DNA of 64,000 bases from Castanea sativa. Its lineage: Eukaryota; Streptophyta; Magnoliopsida; Fagales; Fagaceae. The notes beneath the pieces are model-generated. The model saw nothing but the letters and a program-made list of their open reading frames with translations. It had not been told where the DNA came from and ran no database searches. The DNA lies in assembly GCF_040712315.1 (NCBI RefSeq), contig NC_134016.1:21186390-21250389 (forward strand), given 5' to 3'. Position 1 is the stretch's first letter. Each line of letters opens with the position of its first letter. Both the position numbers and the translations under genes were made by a program. Positions 1 to 10,434 of this stretch are shown here, piece by piece.

Positions 1-74
1 CTATTCCTTATAGTTATACGATGTCATTTTAGTTTTGAGCTTAGGTTAGATTTCTCAAATTCTCATTTAGATCA

Positions 75-113
<39 letters not shown>

Positions 114-180
114 TTATAGTTATACGATGTCATTTTAGTTTTGAGCTTAGGTTAGATTTCTCAAATTCTCATTTAGATCA

Positions 181-221
<41 letters not shown>

Positions 222-587
222 CTCTACTGTTCAATGCGATCATTCTCCAAGTTTTACCCTCTCTTATCTTTTGTTTGCCAAGGCTATCATTTGGAAGTTT
301 CTAGAGAAAGTTTCGAAGCTCAATACCTAGGCTACAATGCTTCTCCTTACTATACTTTCTACTAGGTTTTTTTGTGTATTTTGTTTTCAATGGTTTTGTT
401 TCATTTTTTATAGGTTAGGTTTTTTGTTTTTTCTTTTCTTTTTTGGGGGAGGGGGGTTATGATTTTGAATGGGATATTTTTTATTAGTAAGAATATTGAA
501 TTTGTATGCAATATTTAGTGCGTGTCTTAGAGAAATATTGTAAATTATATTTTGTTTGAGTATTTGGGTTATTCGATGATTCTAATT
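1..587 (+). repeat. Leader/short-ORF segment, copy 1
   Basis: This segment recurs at 39637-43258, where a solo LTR splits it. It begins with a 106-bp unit (TATAGTTATACGATGTC, then TTTTGAGCTTAGG, then a CT run) present twice in tandem, followed by a 43-codon ORF and a T-rich stretch that looks like an intron. The CT runs at about 72-108 and 183-217 resemble the pyrimidine-rich 5' leaders of plant genes. Similarity to the second copy stops near 587, where the inverted-repeat array begins. The window starts exactly at the similarity, so its left limit is unknown. Confidence 0.8.
234..365 (+). CDS. Unrecognised 43-codon ORF conserved between two copies
   Basis: The ATG at 234 is the first one after a CT-rich leader, and the frame runs 43 codons to TAG at 363-365. 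I do not recognise the product. It is rich in aromatic residues (Phe, Tyr), ends NASPYYTFY, and has no obvious signal peptide or membrane segment. The second copy at 39758 keeps the frame without indels over the shared 42 codons. By eye the two differ at ten codons, five silent and five replacement, which is more silent change than random drift would usually give, though the sample is tiny. TAG is followed directly by GTTTTTTTG, so the end could instead be near a splice donor. It could be a first exon, an upstream ORF or chance. Confidence 0.25.
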   Translation: MRSFSKFYPLLSFVCQGYHLEVSRESFEAQYLGYNASPYYTFY

Positions 588-589
588 AT

Positions 590-1300
590 AGAGGAGCCTG
601 TAGTAGCACGTTTTGAAACCGCTGGTATAGGAAACCTATTATGGCATTTCAACACTGGCGCTTCATAAATCACTGCAATAGGAGACCTATAGCGGCGGTT
701 TCCAAAACCGTTGGTATAGGAAGCCCTATTGCAGCGTTTTCAAACCAACACTATAGGTCAAAATTACTGATTTTTTTATAATTATTTTCTTATTTGAAAA
801 GATCATATCCCGGCGCTTTAAAAGCACTGTAATAGGTTAACCCTATCCCAGCGCTCTCGAAAGCTTTGGGATAGGATTACTTTATTCCCTTATAGAGGAG
901 ACCTATCCTAGCACTTTAAAAAGCGCTAGAATAAGGTTAACCTATCCCAACGCTGTTAAAAGCGCTGGAATAGGGTTACTCCGTTCCATTATGGGGTATT
1001 CCTATCCCGGCGCTTTTAAAAATATTGGAATAAGGTTCACCTATACTAGCGCTCTCGAAAGCGTTGGGATAGGATTACTCTATTCCCTTACGGAGGAGAC
1101 CTATTCTGACGCTTTAAAAAGTGTTGGAATAGGGTTAACCTATCTCAACGCTGTTAAAAGTGCTAGAATAAGGTTACTCCATTCCATTATGGGATATACC
1201 TATCCCAACGCTATAAAAGCGCTGGGATAGGATTACTCTATTCCCTTATAGGGGAGACCTATCCCGGTGCTTTGAAAAGCGTTGGACTAGGAATTTCTCA
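590..1300. repeat. Array of palindromic units, CACTA-like subterminal repeats
   Basis: About ten degenerate units of the form CCTATCC-AGCGCT-TTTAAA-AGCGCT-GGATAGG follow one another, each a near palindrome. Longer blocks recur: ATAGGATTAC is at 871, 1069 and 1227. Dense subterminal inverted repeats are typical of plant CACTA (En/Spm) elements. No CACTA terminus, 3-bp duplication or transposase is visible, so this is probably an internal or subterminal remnant. The open frame across 991-1230 mirrors the repeat and is not taken as a gene. Confidence 0.5.
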
Positions 1301-2112
1301 TAATAAATGACCAATACCTCCCTAAAACTTGAGCAATGACCAAAGTACCCCCAAAACATCGAAAAAGACCAAAATACCCTCGATAAATTAAATAAGACCA
1401 AATTACCCCCATAAATCAAAAAAGTGATCAAAATGCCCCCCATAAACGCAAAAAATGGCCAAAACACCCTCGATACCTAAAAAAGACCTATACACCCTCG
1501 AAACCTAAAAAAATGACTAAAATAACCCCAAAAACCTAAAAACTGACTAAAGTACCCCTCAAAACATTGAAAATGAACAAAGTACCCCCCATGCCTGAAA
1601 AAGATCAAAATACCTTCGATTACTTGAATAAGACCAAAATACTCCCATAAAGCACAAAAAAAGACCAAAATGCCCACATAAACACAAAAAATGTCCAAAA
1701 CACACTTGATACTTAAAAAAGGACCGATACAACCTTGAAACCTAGAAAATGACTGAAATAACCCCATAAACCTAAAAACTAACTAATGTACCCCCAAAAC
1801 ATCGAAAATAACCAAAGTACCCCCTTTGCCTAAAAAAGACCAAAATACCCTCGATTACTTGAATACGACCAAAATACCCCCATAAATCGAAAAAGTGACC
1901 AAAATGCCCTCTTAAATACAAAAAATGTCTAAAAGACACCCGATACCTAAAAAAGACCGATACACCCCTGAAACCTAAAAAATGACTGAAATAACCCTAA
2001 AATCTAAAAAATGACCAAAGTACACCTCAAAACATCGAAAATGACCAAAGTATCCCCATGCCTAAAAAAGACCAAAATACCCTTAATTACTTAAATATGA
2101 CCAAAATACCCT
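1301..2112. repeat. Minisatellite with 235-bp higher-order unit
   Basis: Units of about 29 bp (variants of AAAATGACCAAAGTACCCCC) are arranged in a larger repeat of about eight units. The variant reading GACCAAAGTACCCC and its relatives recur near 1333, 1569, 1804 and 2037, a spacing of 233-236 bp. There are about 3.4 higher-order copies. No coding sense is seen; long reverse-strand frames across it only reflect scarcity of stops in the repeat. Confidence 0.8.
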
Positions 2113-2245
2113 CATAATCAAGATGGAATCCATAATCTCTTTCTATAGAGACACGAAATATCCTCTTGAGATAAGTTTAATGGGAACTGGTTATACAGGG
2201 CTGACCACTTTAGTAATGAGTTACTAAAATTTATATTTATTGAAA
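2113..2245 (+). mobile_element. Fragment of a solo-LTR family seen at 50755 and 43766
   Basis: The stretch AAGATGGAATCCATAATC, then CTTGAGATAAGTTTAATGGG, then ACTTTAGTAATGAGTTACT matches the middle of the LTR at 50755-52166 (near 51325-51470). It has no termini of its own, so it is a small remnant of that family. Confidence 0.55.
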
Positions 2246-2261
2246 TTAATCCTAACAATAG

Positions 2262-2452
2262 CGAGGGTTTCTTTGGCTTTATTTTTCCAAAATTAGATAT
2301 ATTTACTCATTAAAAGTTACATTTTTCATTTTAATATTTCTCAAGTTAATTTAACATCTGATTGGGCCCTAAACCAACCTTGAGTCTTAGAATTCAGCAT
2401 CATTGAAGAACGGGGGCCTGAGTCGTAAGGAGTACAAAATGTGGTGTCTACA
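2262..2452 (-). mobile_element. Inverted LTR fragment of the TGTAGACACC family
   Basis: The reverse complement of this block matches the first ~190 bp of the LTR beginning at 3682, ending in ACAAAATGTGGTGTCTACA at 2434-2452. Read on the minus strand, the bases just upstream (2453-2475) are purine-rich, GCGGAAGGGGTCAGTAAT, directly before TGTAGACACC. That resembles the polypurine tract at 61997-62012, so I read this as the start of a 3' LTR of a minus-strand element. Confidence 0.6.
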
Positions 2453-3681
2453 ATTACTGACCCCTTCCGCAAGAAACTCTTGGGGACTGTGCCTGAATGG
2501 CTAGGGCGTTCCTACTATACATCCTACAGGCCTATCCGTTCACCAATAGGGGTAGACGATGTCCTTGAGGTGGTTGTCCCTCTTTCATGACTTCAAGGGG
2601 GCCCGGGAGGTCAACTAGGGGCAAGCGTGTCTCGCCTATCTATACTCATCCCTCGACACTTCAGCCGGGGGATTCTGAGCCAACTTGTAGGGACTTGGAA
2701 GCTCATTGAGGTTAGTTCCCTTTTCCTTCTTTTGTAGCTCATGTATTTCGATTCTTGCAATTATTTTCATTCACATGTCATTTAGGTTTAAAGAAAACTG
2801 CATATCATGCTCTTACAAACTGTTTCTATGCCCTCATCTTGAAAACTACTCACATCTGTATCTTACAACTGCTTTACTTGCAAACTATCATCTTGCAAAC
2901 TGCAATCATTTTTCTTGCAAACTGTCAATCTTGCCAACTGTAACTGCTTTTCTCTCAAACTGTCATCTTACAAACTATAACTGCTTTTCTTACAAACTGT
3001 ACCCATTCATCTTACAAATTGTGTTTCCTATTTTCATCATCGGGTCATGAAGTATGGTCTTATTGCTCGTGAAGCGGAGTTGAATCTGAGAAGCTTCTCC
3101 TCGGTTAGGGCCCACTTTGACAGACTTTCTTTTGAGAAGGTAAGTTAGACATTCACTGTTCCTTGTTACTATCACTTGCATTCCCTTAGGATTCTTCTTC
3201 AAACCTTATGTGCTTTTACAAGTTAATTGGAGTCCTTGGGCGGGTGCCCCTACCGTTGCGAACCCAAACTTGGAGGCGGTCGCCATCATCACTTCCGAGA
3301 TCACCTAGCCTTTCGAGGGTGCTGGCTTGAGGGCGCTATACTTGCCAGAAAGGGTACGCTACCAGTTGGTGGGTGAGGGTGCCCCACAGGTACCAATGGA
3401 CCCTCCGGGGTTCATGCTTGCTCCACTTTCTATGACAGATGCTGAGTACCAGTTGTGAATGAATGGCATTCCTTATGCCCAGCGGGTTTCAAATGAGTTG
3501 GACTATGTTGAGTTCAACAACACTCGCCTCATGCCTTCCCTCACCCCTGCGACATGTGCTTCTCATTTAGTTCTATTTTCCTTTGCATTGCTTTGCAATT
3601 CCCAACACTTGTTCTACCACCTTTTTCTTTCAAAATTCAGCCCACTGTTCAGGAGCATGAGAAGCTAGTTTGGTTTGCGGG
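2453..3681 (+). pseudogene. PMD-like exon remnants, antisense to the retroelement
   Basis: Plus-strand coding-like blocks lie at about 3050-3140 (ending at GTAAGT, a good splice donor) and 3210-3560, the second interrupted by at least two stops. The second block reads like the C-terminal part of a plant mobile domain (PMD) protein of the kind carried by retroelements: LPERVRYQLVGE, DPPGFMLAPLS, then NELDYVEFNNTRLMP. PMD proteins are found both as host silencing factors (MAIN/MAIL family) and captured in transposons; the match here is from memory of family sequences. Relative to the LTR fragment at 2262-2452 and its polypurine tract this gene runs antisense, as does the clearer PMD gene at 57833-60641. 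It is cut off at 3682 by another LTR. At 2820-3010 there is a short degenerate TTGCAAACTGT/TTACAAACTGT repeat. Confidence 0.4.
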
Positions 3682-4720
3682 TGTAGACACCACATTTTGT
3701 ACCCCTTATGGCTCAAGCTCCCATTCCCTAGTGATGTTGAAATTCTAAAGCCCAAGGTTGGTTTAGGGCCCGATTAGATTACAAATTGACTTGAGAAATG
3801 TTAAAATGGAAAATATAAATTTTATGAGCAAATAAATCTATTTTTGGAAAAGAAAGGCTAAAGAAACCCTCAGCCTATATACACAGGTCTGATGCATGTG
3901 TACGCAAGGACAGACCTGCTCATGCAGCTAGGGTTCTAGAAACCTATGAAACACAAGTTTTCTACACTAAAGACTAAGGTTTGGAATGAATCCCACATCG
4001 TCTAGGAGCCATTCCAAACCCCCATTTTCAACTATATAAAGCCTTACATGGTATATTTCAAAAATAAATAGAAAATCCTAAGGGAAAACCTAAGATTCAC
4101 TAGAAATAGTGAATCAAAGAGGGAGTTTTTCACAAAACATCCTCAAGTTAATTTTATTTGATTAGGACCTTTTTTGGTCTTGATCTTTCGAGTTTAAGAT
4201 TACTAATCACTTTTGTATTTGATTGTGAATAGATTGGCTGAAGGGAACAGCCAAAATCAAGCTTGAAAAGCTTCTTGTTTGAGGTATTGAGTTCTAATCT
4301 TTTTCTATAATTTCTTATTTTTAATTCTTCTTTCCTTTTGTTTTCTTGTTTAATTTATGTTTTAACATGTTTAGGAAGCCTAGGGTTTAGTAGTTTTCTA
4401 TCTTGAAGCATGCTAGGTTGTTAGTTTTGCAATTTTAAGGTTTTACTCTGTTCTGGTGTTCTTGTTTTCTCGGTGTTTGTGTGCACATGCTTCCTACATA
4501 CTATGCAAGCTCGAAATTTGCGTACGCATACAACTAGCTTGCGTACGCAGGCCTATATATGCACACACATACTCGTGCCTAGAAACCTTAATTCAATTTT
4601 TTTGCTTTTGTAACATGCTAGATTACAGTTTCTTTTATTTCTTGCTTTGATGCCATGATCATGCAGTTTGGTAAGTGAGGTAAGACATGCATTCACATGA
4701 GCATGCATTGATTTGAATAT
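3682..4720 (+). mobile_element. LTR of TGTAGACACC family, copy D1
   Basis: It starts TGTAGACACCACATTTTGTA and matches the LTR at 8672-10567 over most of its length. A TATA box, CTATATAAAG, is at about 4032-4041, which sets the plus orientation. The last ~20 bp expected from the second copy are missing: at 4721 the sequence passes straight into a different LTR that also begins TGTAGACACC. No target duplication could be paired. Confidence 0.65.
3978..4020 (+). promoter_or_regulatory. Dyad just upstream of the LTR TATA box
   Basis: Arms GGTTTGGAATG (3978-3988) and CATTCCAAACC (4010-4020) are perfectly complementary. They enclose TCCCACATCG, a motif often seen upstream of TATA boxes in plant LTRs. 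The TATA box starts about 12 bp downstream. The matching dyad at 8903-8945 keeps pairing through a paired base change. Confidence 0.6.
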
Positions 4721-7700
4721 TGTAGACACCATATTTTGTCCACCCTCGATTTACTTGCCAGACTCTGAAAATTCCAAAAATATTATATTTTCTCCATAGG
4801 GCCATGGGAACATCTAGATTGACGTGGCACAATCCGTTCAGGCATCGGAGCACTCAAAGTGCCTTCTTCGATCAAATTAACCAAAATGCCCTTAGGCAAC
4901 CCTAGGTTGACCAAAAGTCAAAGTCAATCAAAATTATCCCAAAACAACATTATGCATATTAATACATCAAAGCCGAGCTACTCAGTGATTTTCATCAACT
5001 TTGACCAACTTTGACCTGAGGTTGACTCCCTAGGGCACCAGAAACCCTAATTTTGATCTGATCGTTAGAACGGGTTAGGGCTAGCGTCATTGTGAAGATT
5101 ATTAAATTCCCTTTCCAATGACTATTCATGGGTCAAAATCAAAGTTAAAATGGTTGAGATATCTAGAAAATCATGAAAAGCACGTCATTACACTTCCCGA
5201 TGCCATAACTTTTGATCCAACCGTTGGATTTTCAATTTCTTTAGTGTTCTGGAAACTAGATATCCAGAGCTTTCCAAGGACACTATGTTCAGCTCAATCC
5301 AATTCAAGGAAGGCCTTCAAATATGCATAAGAAGATGGACCAAGGAAAAGGCTAAAATTGATGGCTGGCGACCCTACAAGGTGAGCTGAAAGCCAAATGG
5401 TCATTTTTCCATTATAAATGTCCCCAAACCCCTCATTTTACATTAAAAAAAAAAATAAATAATTTTGGGCAGTTTCCTTGGGCAAATTCTCCCTTTCCTT
5501 ACTCTAAGTTCTCTCCCAAACGCATCTAAATACCTTCAAACACCTTAGATTCTCCTCCTTTCTCTGCAATCATCAAGGAAGTGTTCTTGCACCCAATCTT
5601 ACTCTCCTTGGTTCCATACCTTGGATTTGAGGTTTAGGGGTGTGGATGTAGCTTTTTACCTACAATCCACACCCTTTTCTTTTATAGCTTTTTCTTAGCT
5701 TTATCTTACTTAATAATATGCTTTATTGCTTTTCCTAGCATGTTCTTGCTTCCTAGCATGTCTTTATAGTTTCTATAGCTTGTTTCCTTGCTTATGCCAT
5801 GATTTATCGATGTTGTTGGCCTAGCCTTCTTTGGCTAGGATATGTCTAAATTTAATGTTTGTGCTTAAATATACATGCCTTAGGCCCCTTGACATCTTTA
5901 TGCTTAGATATACATGCCTATGTGTTTTTTTCCATGTTTATGCTTAGATCTACATGCTTTTGTGCTCTTTGCATTATCTATGCTTATATCTATATCTTTG
6001 AGTGCTCTATGGCTTGCTTATGTGTCAAGATCTACATGTTGGTTGCTATGCCATGTGTTTCTATAGCCCTTTTTGTCCCTTGATATCTCTATTTCTTGTG
6101 TTTTGGGCCTTATTGGTGGGCTGTAGATCTAGATCATGTGGTCTAGACCTACATCCGTACACCATGGCCTATATCAAAGTGTTTTGATCATTTCCTTTAC
6201 ATGTCTATGTTTGCATGCTTGCTTCTACGCTTTATCTCCATGTTAGCCTCTCTAGATCTAGGCTTTGCCATGCTTTATGCCCTCCGTGGGCTTGTGCTTG
6301 TGTGGTCGCATCCATCCCTCCTGGGGATTGATTGGGTGTGACCACTTGTGAGTGTTGGGAAATTTAGACCCCGGTTGATAGAATTAACAAGTTTTAAACC
6401 CAAGTTGTTAATTAGATTTATTATGAATAAAACTTGTTAAAATAAACAAACATCAATATCATGTCAAAATCATATGCAGCGGAAAAAATAAATAAGACAA
6501 GATATGATGACCTAGGAAAACCAATGAAACAAACTAGTTTCATAGTAAAAAACCTAGGGGAAACCTTCCTGAAAAGCAATCCACTATAGTTAAGAGAAGT
6601 TTCAGATCTAGTACAAAACCTTTGTCCCTAGACTCTACAATCCCCGTAGATGAACTTACAGTAGAAACCTTCTATCGCTTCAGAACCTCTGAACTCTTCA
6701 ATATATGAACGCCACCATTTTGATGCACGGATCCTAGTACGTGACTAACTCTTTTGCATGAATCCCAGTACGTGACTCACTCACCAACTTGAGGAAGAAG
6801 AATGTTGGCTACAAAATTCTTCACTTCATCAACAATGAAGATCAATAAGCACTTGATTACAAAACCTTAAGGCGTAAAGACACAGTAGCTTCTTTCAGAG
6901 AGAATAAGGCTTCGATCAACTTTTGCATATGTTCTCCTTGTATTCTCATATGTGACGGCCTCTAAAATAAGCCTTATATATGTCTAAGGTTGTGAGAAAA
7001 GAAATCCTACACAAATACATAAGCATGGGCCGAAAATCAGACCTGGAAATCTGAATTTCCATAACCTCGATAGATACCTTGATAGATAGTATCTGTTAAG
7101 CCTCATTAAACCTTGATAGATAGCTATCAGTCGAGCAGCTGTGGAGCTATCTGTCTGCAGGTGTCGAGCTATCTGTCCAGCTTTAGTGAACAGCTCTTCT
7201 TCACTTGTTTCTTGGTCCAATCTTCATGGCTTTAATACTAGACTTGAACAACATGTTCTTTGAAGTATTAAAGACATCCTAGATCTATCCAAATACAAAT
7301 AAAGTGCATTTTGTCAAAAGATTAGCCAATTACATAAAATATGTCCTTAACAGTGAGATACACCTCCGTGGTGTTGGTGTGCTTGATACACACCTTTCTT
7401 CACTCTGTGCAATGTTGATATGCTTGCCTTGCTTGCTTTGTGCCACACGTTAGGCTTTCCTTACTTCTATGCATTCTCCTTGCATGCTTAACTACGTGTT
7501 TATGCATGAGTTTATGTGTTGTCCATACTCCAATCCAGTGGAACTATGGATGCTCGATCCAAACCTACATTTTTCCTCCTAGGACACCCCCTTAAGTTTG
7601 ATAACATGTTTGTTTTCCTCTTCATGTGCTTCACATGTTTGTTTGCCCCCGTTTGGCATCTTTTGCTAGCTTTTCTTTTAGCATGCTTTCCTTCCATTTG

Positions 7701-8671
7701 TTTATTTGTTTGTCTGTTGGCTTGTTTCCTTGTTTGTTGCATGTACATGCATGGAGTGAGGACACTTTGAGCGATGGCACAACCTCTAAGGCACAAGTGA
7801 AAAGGGCAAAGATGCAAGCAAGAAGTGGCAAGCCCATCAAGAGGCAATGTTCACTAGATTAGGGGGCCTAGCCCTTACAGAGCGGTTTTCTCTTTCCCTC
7901 TCTTTAAGCCTCTTCTCTAGAGCATGTATTAGGGTCCCCCTTCATGTACCTTCTTTTATTTTCCTACTCCTTGCTTAGGCCGCATTGCTTGGGTATGACA
8001 ATGTCTATTTTACATTTCCTATACTTTGTTGGGCCATACCTTTGGAAGTATGGCAATGTTTGATTTACTTTCCCGCTTTGTGTGGTTGCATTGTGCATGA
8101 TGTATGTATACCTATATCTGCTTGTATATGGGTGATTGTGCACTTTGTAAGATGGACTCTCATGGCTACGTGAATGGCCCTCTCTAGTCATGAGAGCTCT
8201 TGACCTTATAGTATAGGTATGTGCTCAAGGCGATTAACGTAGGCATTCATGCTATATTGTGTGCACAATCATCGCGGTGTGATTGTCTTGATCCATGTCA
8301 CCAAGTGATGTTGGTTTCCCCATGTATGTGACATGCATCAACATGCTTGATGCTTTGAAAGGCTTTAGCTTGTCACAGTTTGAGCATGTCGATACATGCC
8401 ATATACACAGACGCGAAACCCTGCCGGTGCGCTATAGTGTACCAATCATGAAACTCTGCCAAATTTTCGCCATGAAAATGGGGCATCCCCATTGCTTTAT
8501 TCTCACATCGAAAGCTTAGTGATAATAGCATTTTGCATGCTATGACGCATTTGAGGCAAAGCTCTACTGGATTTTCACCATGAAAATAAGGCAAAATGCT
8601 ACCGGATTTTCGCCATGTAAATTTGGCAACGACTTCAAGCATACTTGGAAAGTTTCGATAGAGACCATACC
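4721..8671 (+). mobile_element. Long LTR (type C), interrupted by a solo LTR
   Basis: It begins TGTAGACACCATATTTTG and matches the LTR at 62013-64000 along its length (for example CCCTCGATTT near the start, AACTTTTGATCCAACC, GTTAGCCTCTCTAG, and the end region near 7870). An ATTATAAATG TATA box is at about 5411-5420. A 1000-bp solo LTR sits at 6353-7352. The part after about 7900 has no partner in the window because the right-hand copy runs off the end, so the true right end of this LTR is not established; 8671 is where the next LTR starts. No protein-coding region is seen. Confidence 0.6.
6353..7352 (-). mobile_element. Solo LTR with perfect 5-bp duplication (GTGAG)
   Basis: Termini are TGTTGGGAAATTT and ATGTCCTTAACA, flanked on both sides by GTGAG (6348-6352 and 7353-7357). 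The interrupted sequence reads continuously across the site in the related LTR near 63400. On the minus strand it starts TGTTAAGGACAT and shares its first few hundred bases, the AATCCCAGTACGTGACT repeats and the GATAGATAGCTATC motifs with the LTRs of the copia-type element at 15222-30287. It is therefore a related subfamily, minus oriented, reduced to a solo LTR by recombination. Confidence 0.9.
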
Positions 8672-8902
8672 TGTAGCCACTGCATTTTGTACTCCTTACG
8701 ACTCGGGTCCCCATTCCCCAATGATGCTCAAACTCTAAGGCAAATAACTATTTTTGGAAAATAAATTGACCACCCTCGGCCTTCGTACACGGGTCATGGC
8801 TTGCGTATGAGAGCCAATGCATATGTACGTAGGCACATTCCTGCACACGCAGCTAGAGTTTTTGAAGCATAAGAAATGCAAGTTTTCTGTAATAATGGCT
8901 GA

Positions 8903-8945
8903 GGTTTGGAACGATTCCCACATCTTCTGGGAGCCGTTCCAAACC
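8903..8945 (+). promoter_or_regulatory. Dyad upstream of LTR TATA box, second copy
   Basis: Arms GGTTTGGAACG (8903-8913) and CGTTCCAAACC (8935-8945) pair perfectly around TCCCACATC. Compared with 3978-4020 one T-A pair has become C-G on both arms, so the pairing is preserved despite the change. Confidence 0.6.
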
Positions 8946-9677
8946 CCATTTTTTCCACTATATAAAGCCTTACATGGTACATTTTCAAAACACACAGAAA
9001 TCCCACGGGAAAAAACCTAAGATTCATTAGAAAATAGTGAATCAAAAATGATTTTTTCACAAAACACCCTTAAGTCATTTTTATTTGATTGGGACCTTTC
9101 CTAATCCTAATCTTTTTTAGTTTAAGATTACTAATCAGTCTTTCATTGAATTGTGATAGATTTGACCGAGGGAAACGGTCAAAAATTAAGCCAAGAAGCT
9201 TGTGCTTTAAGGTATGCCTTAAAACTTTTATTTTTTATTTTCTACTTTAATCCTTGTTTTTAATTTGTTTCTTCTTTTAGTTTATTTTTTTATGTGTTTG
9301 GTTAGGTTACTTTTAGGTTTTCTTTATGTCTTTGAGCATGCTAGGTTGCTAGGTTTTATGTTTTATGTCATGCTTAATCTTACGCTGTTTCTGTGTTGAT
9401 TAGGGTTTCTAGGCAAGGATATGCGTACGCACGATCTAGCTTTCACGCGTAGGCTGAACTCATGCTTACGCAGACCTTTTCTAGCGTGCGTGATGCCGGT
9501 ACCTAAAAAACCCTAATTTTTGTTTGTTTTGTTTTTACCTTCACATGTTTGTCTGCAAAGCTTTTTTTCACATGTTTTAAGCCCCATGACTGTCTATTTA
9601 CCTTCTAATATGTTTGTTGTTATCACATGCTTAGATTAGAGTTTAGGTTAGGGTTTTCTTAGTTTTAATGTCATACC

Positions 9678-10434
9678 TGTAAGTGCACAATTGCACCTGG
9701 ACCCAAAGACAATTACGGGCTCAGGCCCAATGAGCCTTAAACAATAAAATTTGTAGAGTGTGGGCTTGAAATCTAGGTTAGAGGTACTGAGAACTTGATA
9801 ACAAGCTAAAAGTTACAAACACTTGTAAATAACAAATGGTAATTCCAAATAGACCTCCTCGGACGTAAGCCGAGGACTACTTCTGTATTATTTCTCTCTC
9901 TCTTTCTTAAAAGTTACAATTCTTAATTTCTTTCTTAGTTACCCACCGACCCCCTTTCTCTGGCGTTCATCCCCCTTAAATACTTCTTTTCCTGATGCTT
10001 TATCCACGTGTTGCTCCAACCCCCTCCCCCTAGATATTTCTTTTCTTAGTGCCTTTGAATAGTGACCAGAAGTTTCAGTTCTACTGTTCAGGGGTCACTT
10101 CCCCATTAATGCGGCCAGGGAGGTAGGTGCAGAGTCTTTAATGTGGAGGTGGCAGCCTTTTCTTTTGGTATTTTTCTAACACCGATGTACCTCGAAGGTT
10201 CAGGGTTTCCCCTTTAACCACTAGTCTTTCCAGAGTTGTGCCTTGACCTTCATAATGAAGCTCTGAGTTCTCTTGGATCTGTCCGAGGAGAAGCTCGCCC
10301 TTGGCTGTATCCTCGGACCCTCGGCGTATGGGCCAATTCGCAGAGCTAACAAATTCTTAACTCAAGAGCAGGTTGGCCCTCCATGCTACAGTCCAAAGGC
10401 CCATATGCCCACTTGGGTCTTTTTACTCCCCACA
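9678..10434. mobile_element. Solo LTR with perfect 5-bp duplication (ATACC)
   Basis: Termini TGTAAGTGCACAATTGC and TTTACTCCCCACA are flanked by ATACC on both sides (9673-9677, 10435-10439). The sequence has CCTCGGAC-type GC-rich motifs in its middle. There is no coding sequence or second LTR, so it is a solo LTR. Orientation cannot be fixed from what I can see. Confidence 0.88.

Noticed and set aside
991..1230. 79-codon open frame in the inverted-repeat array
   Set aside because: The peptide just repeats the DNA unit; no codon or motif evidence for a protein.
1246..1767. Two reverse-strand frames with Phe-rich peptides
   Set aside because: They lie in the minisatellite and follow its 29-bp period; openness comes from the lack of stops in the unit.
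4490..4560. GCGTACGCA palindromes as a regulatory site
   Set aside because: Only a few short copies in the D-type LTRs, partly mutated in the other copy (9420-9475); too little to call.
7512..7862. Overlapping frames of 70-110 codons on both strands
   Set aside because: They fall in the repetitive part of the type-C LTR; the matching stretch near 63600-63850 does not keep the same frames.
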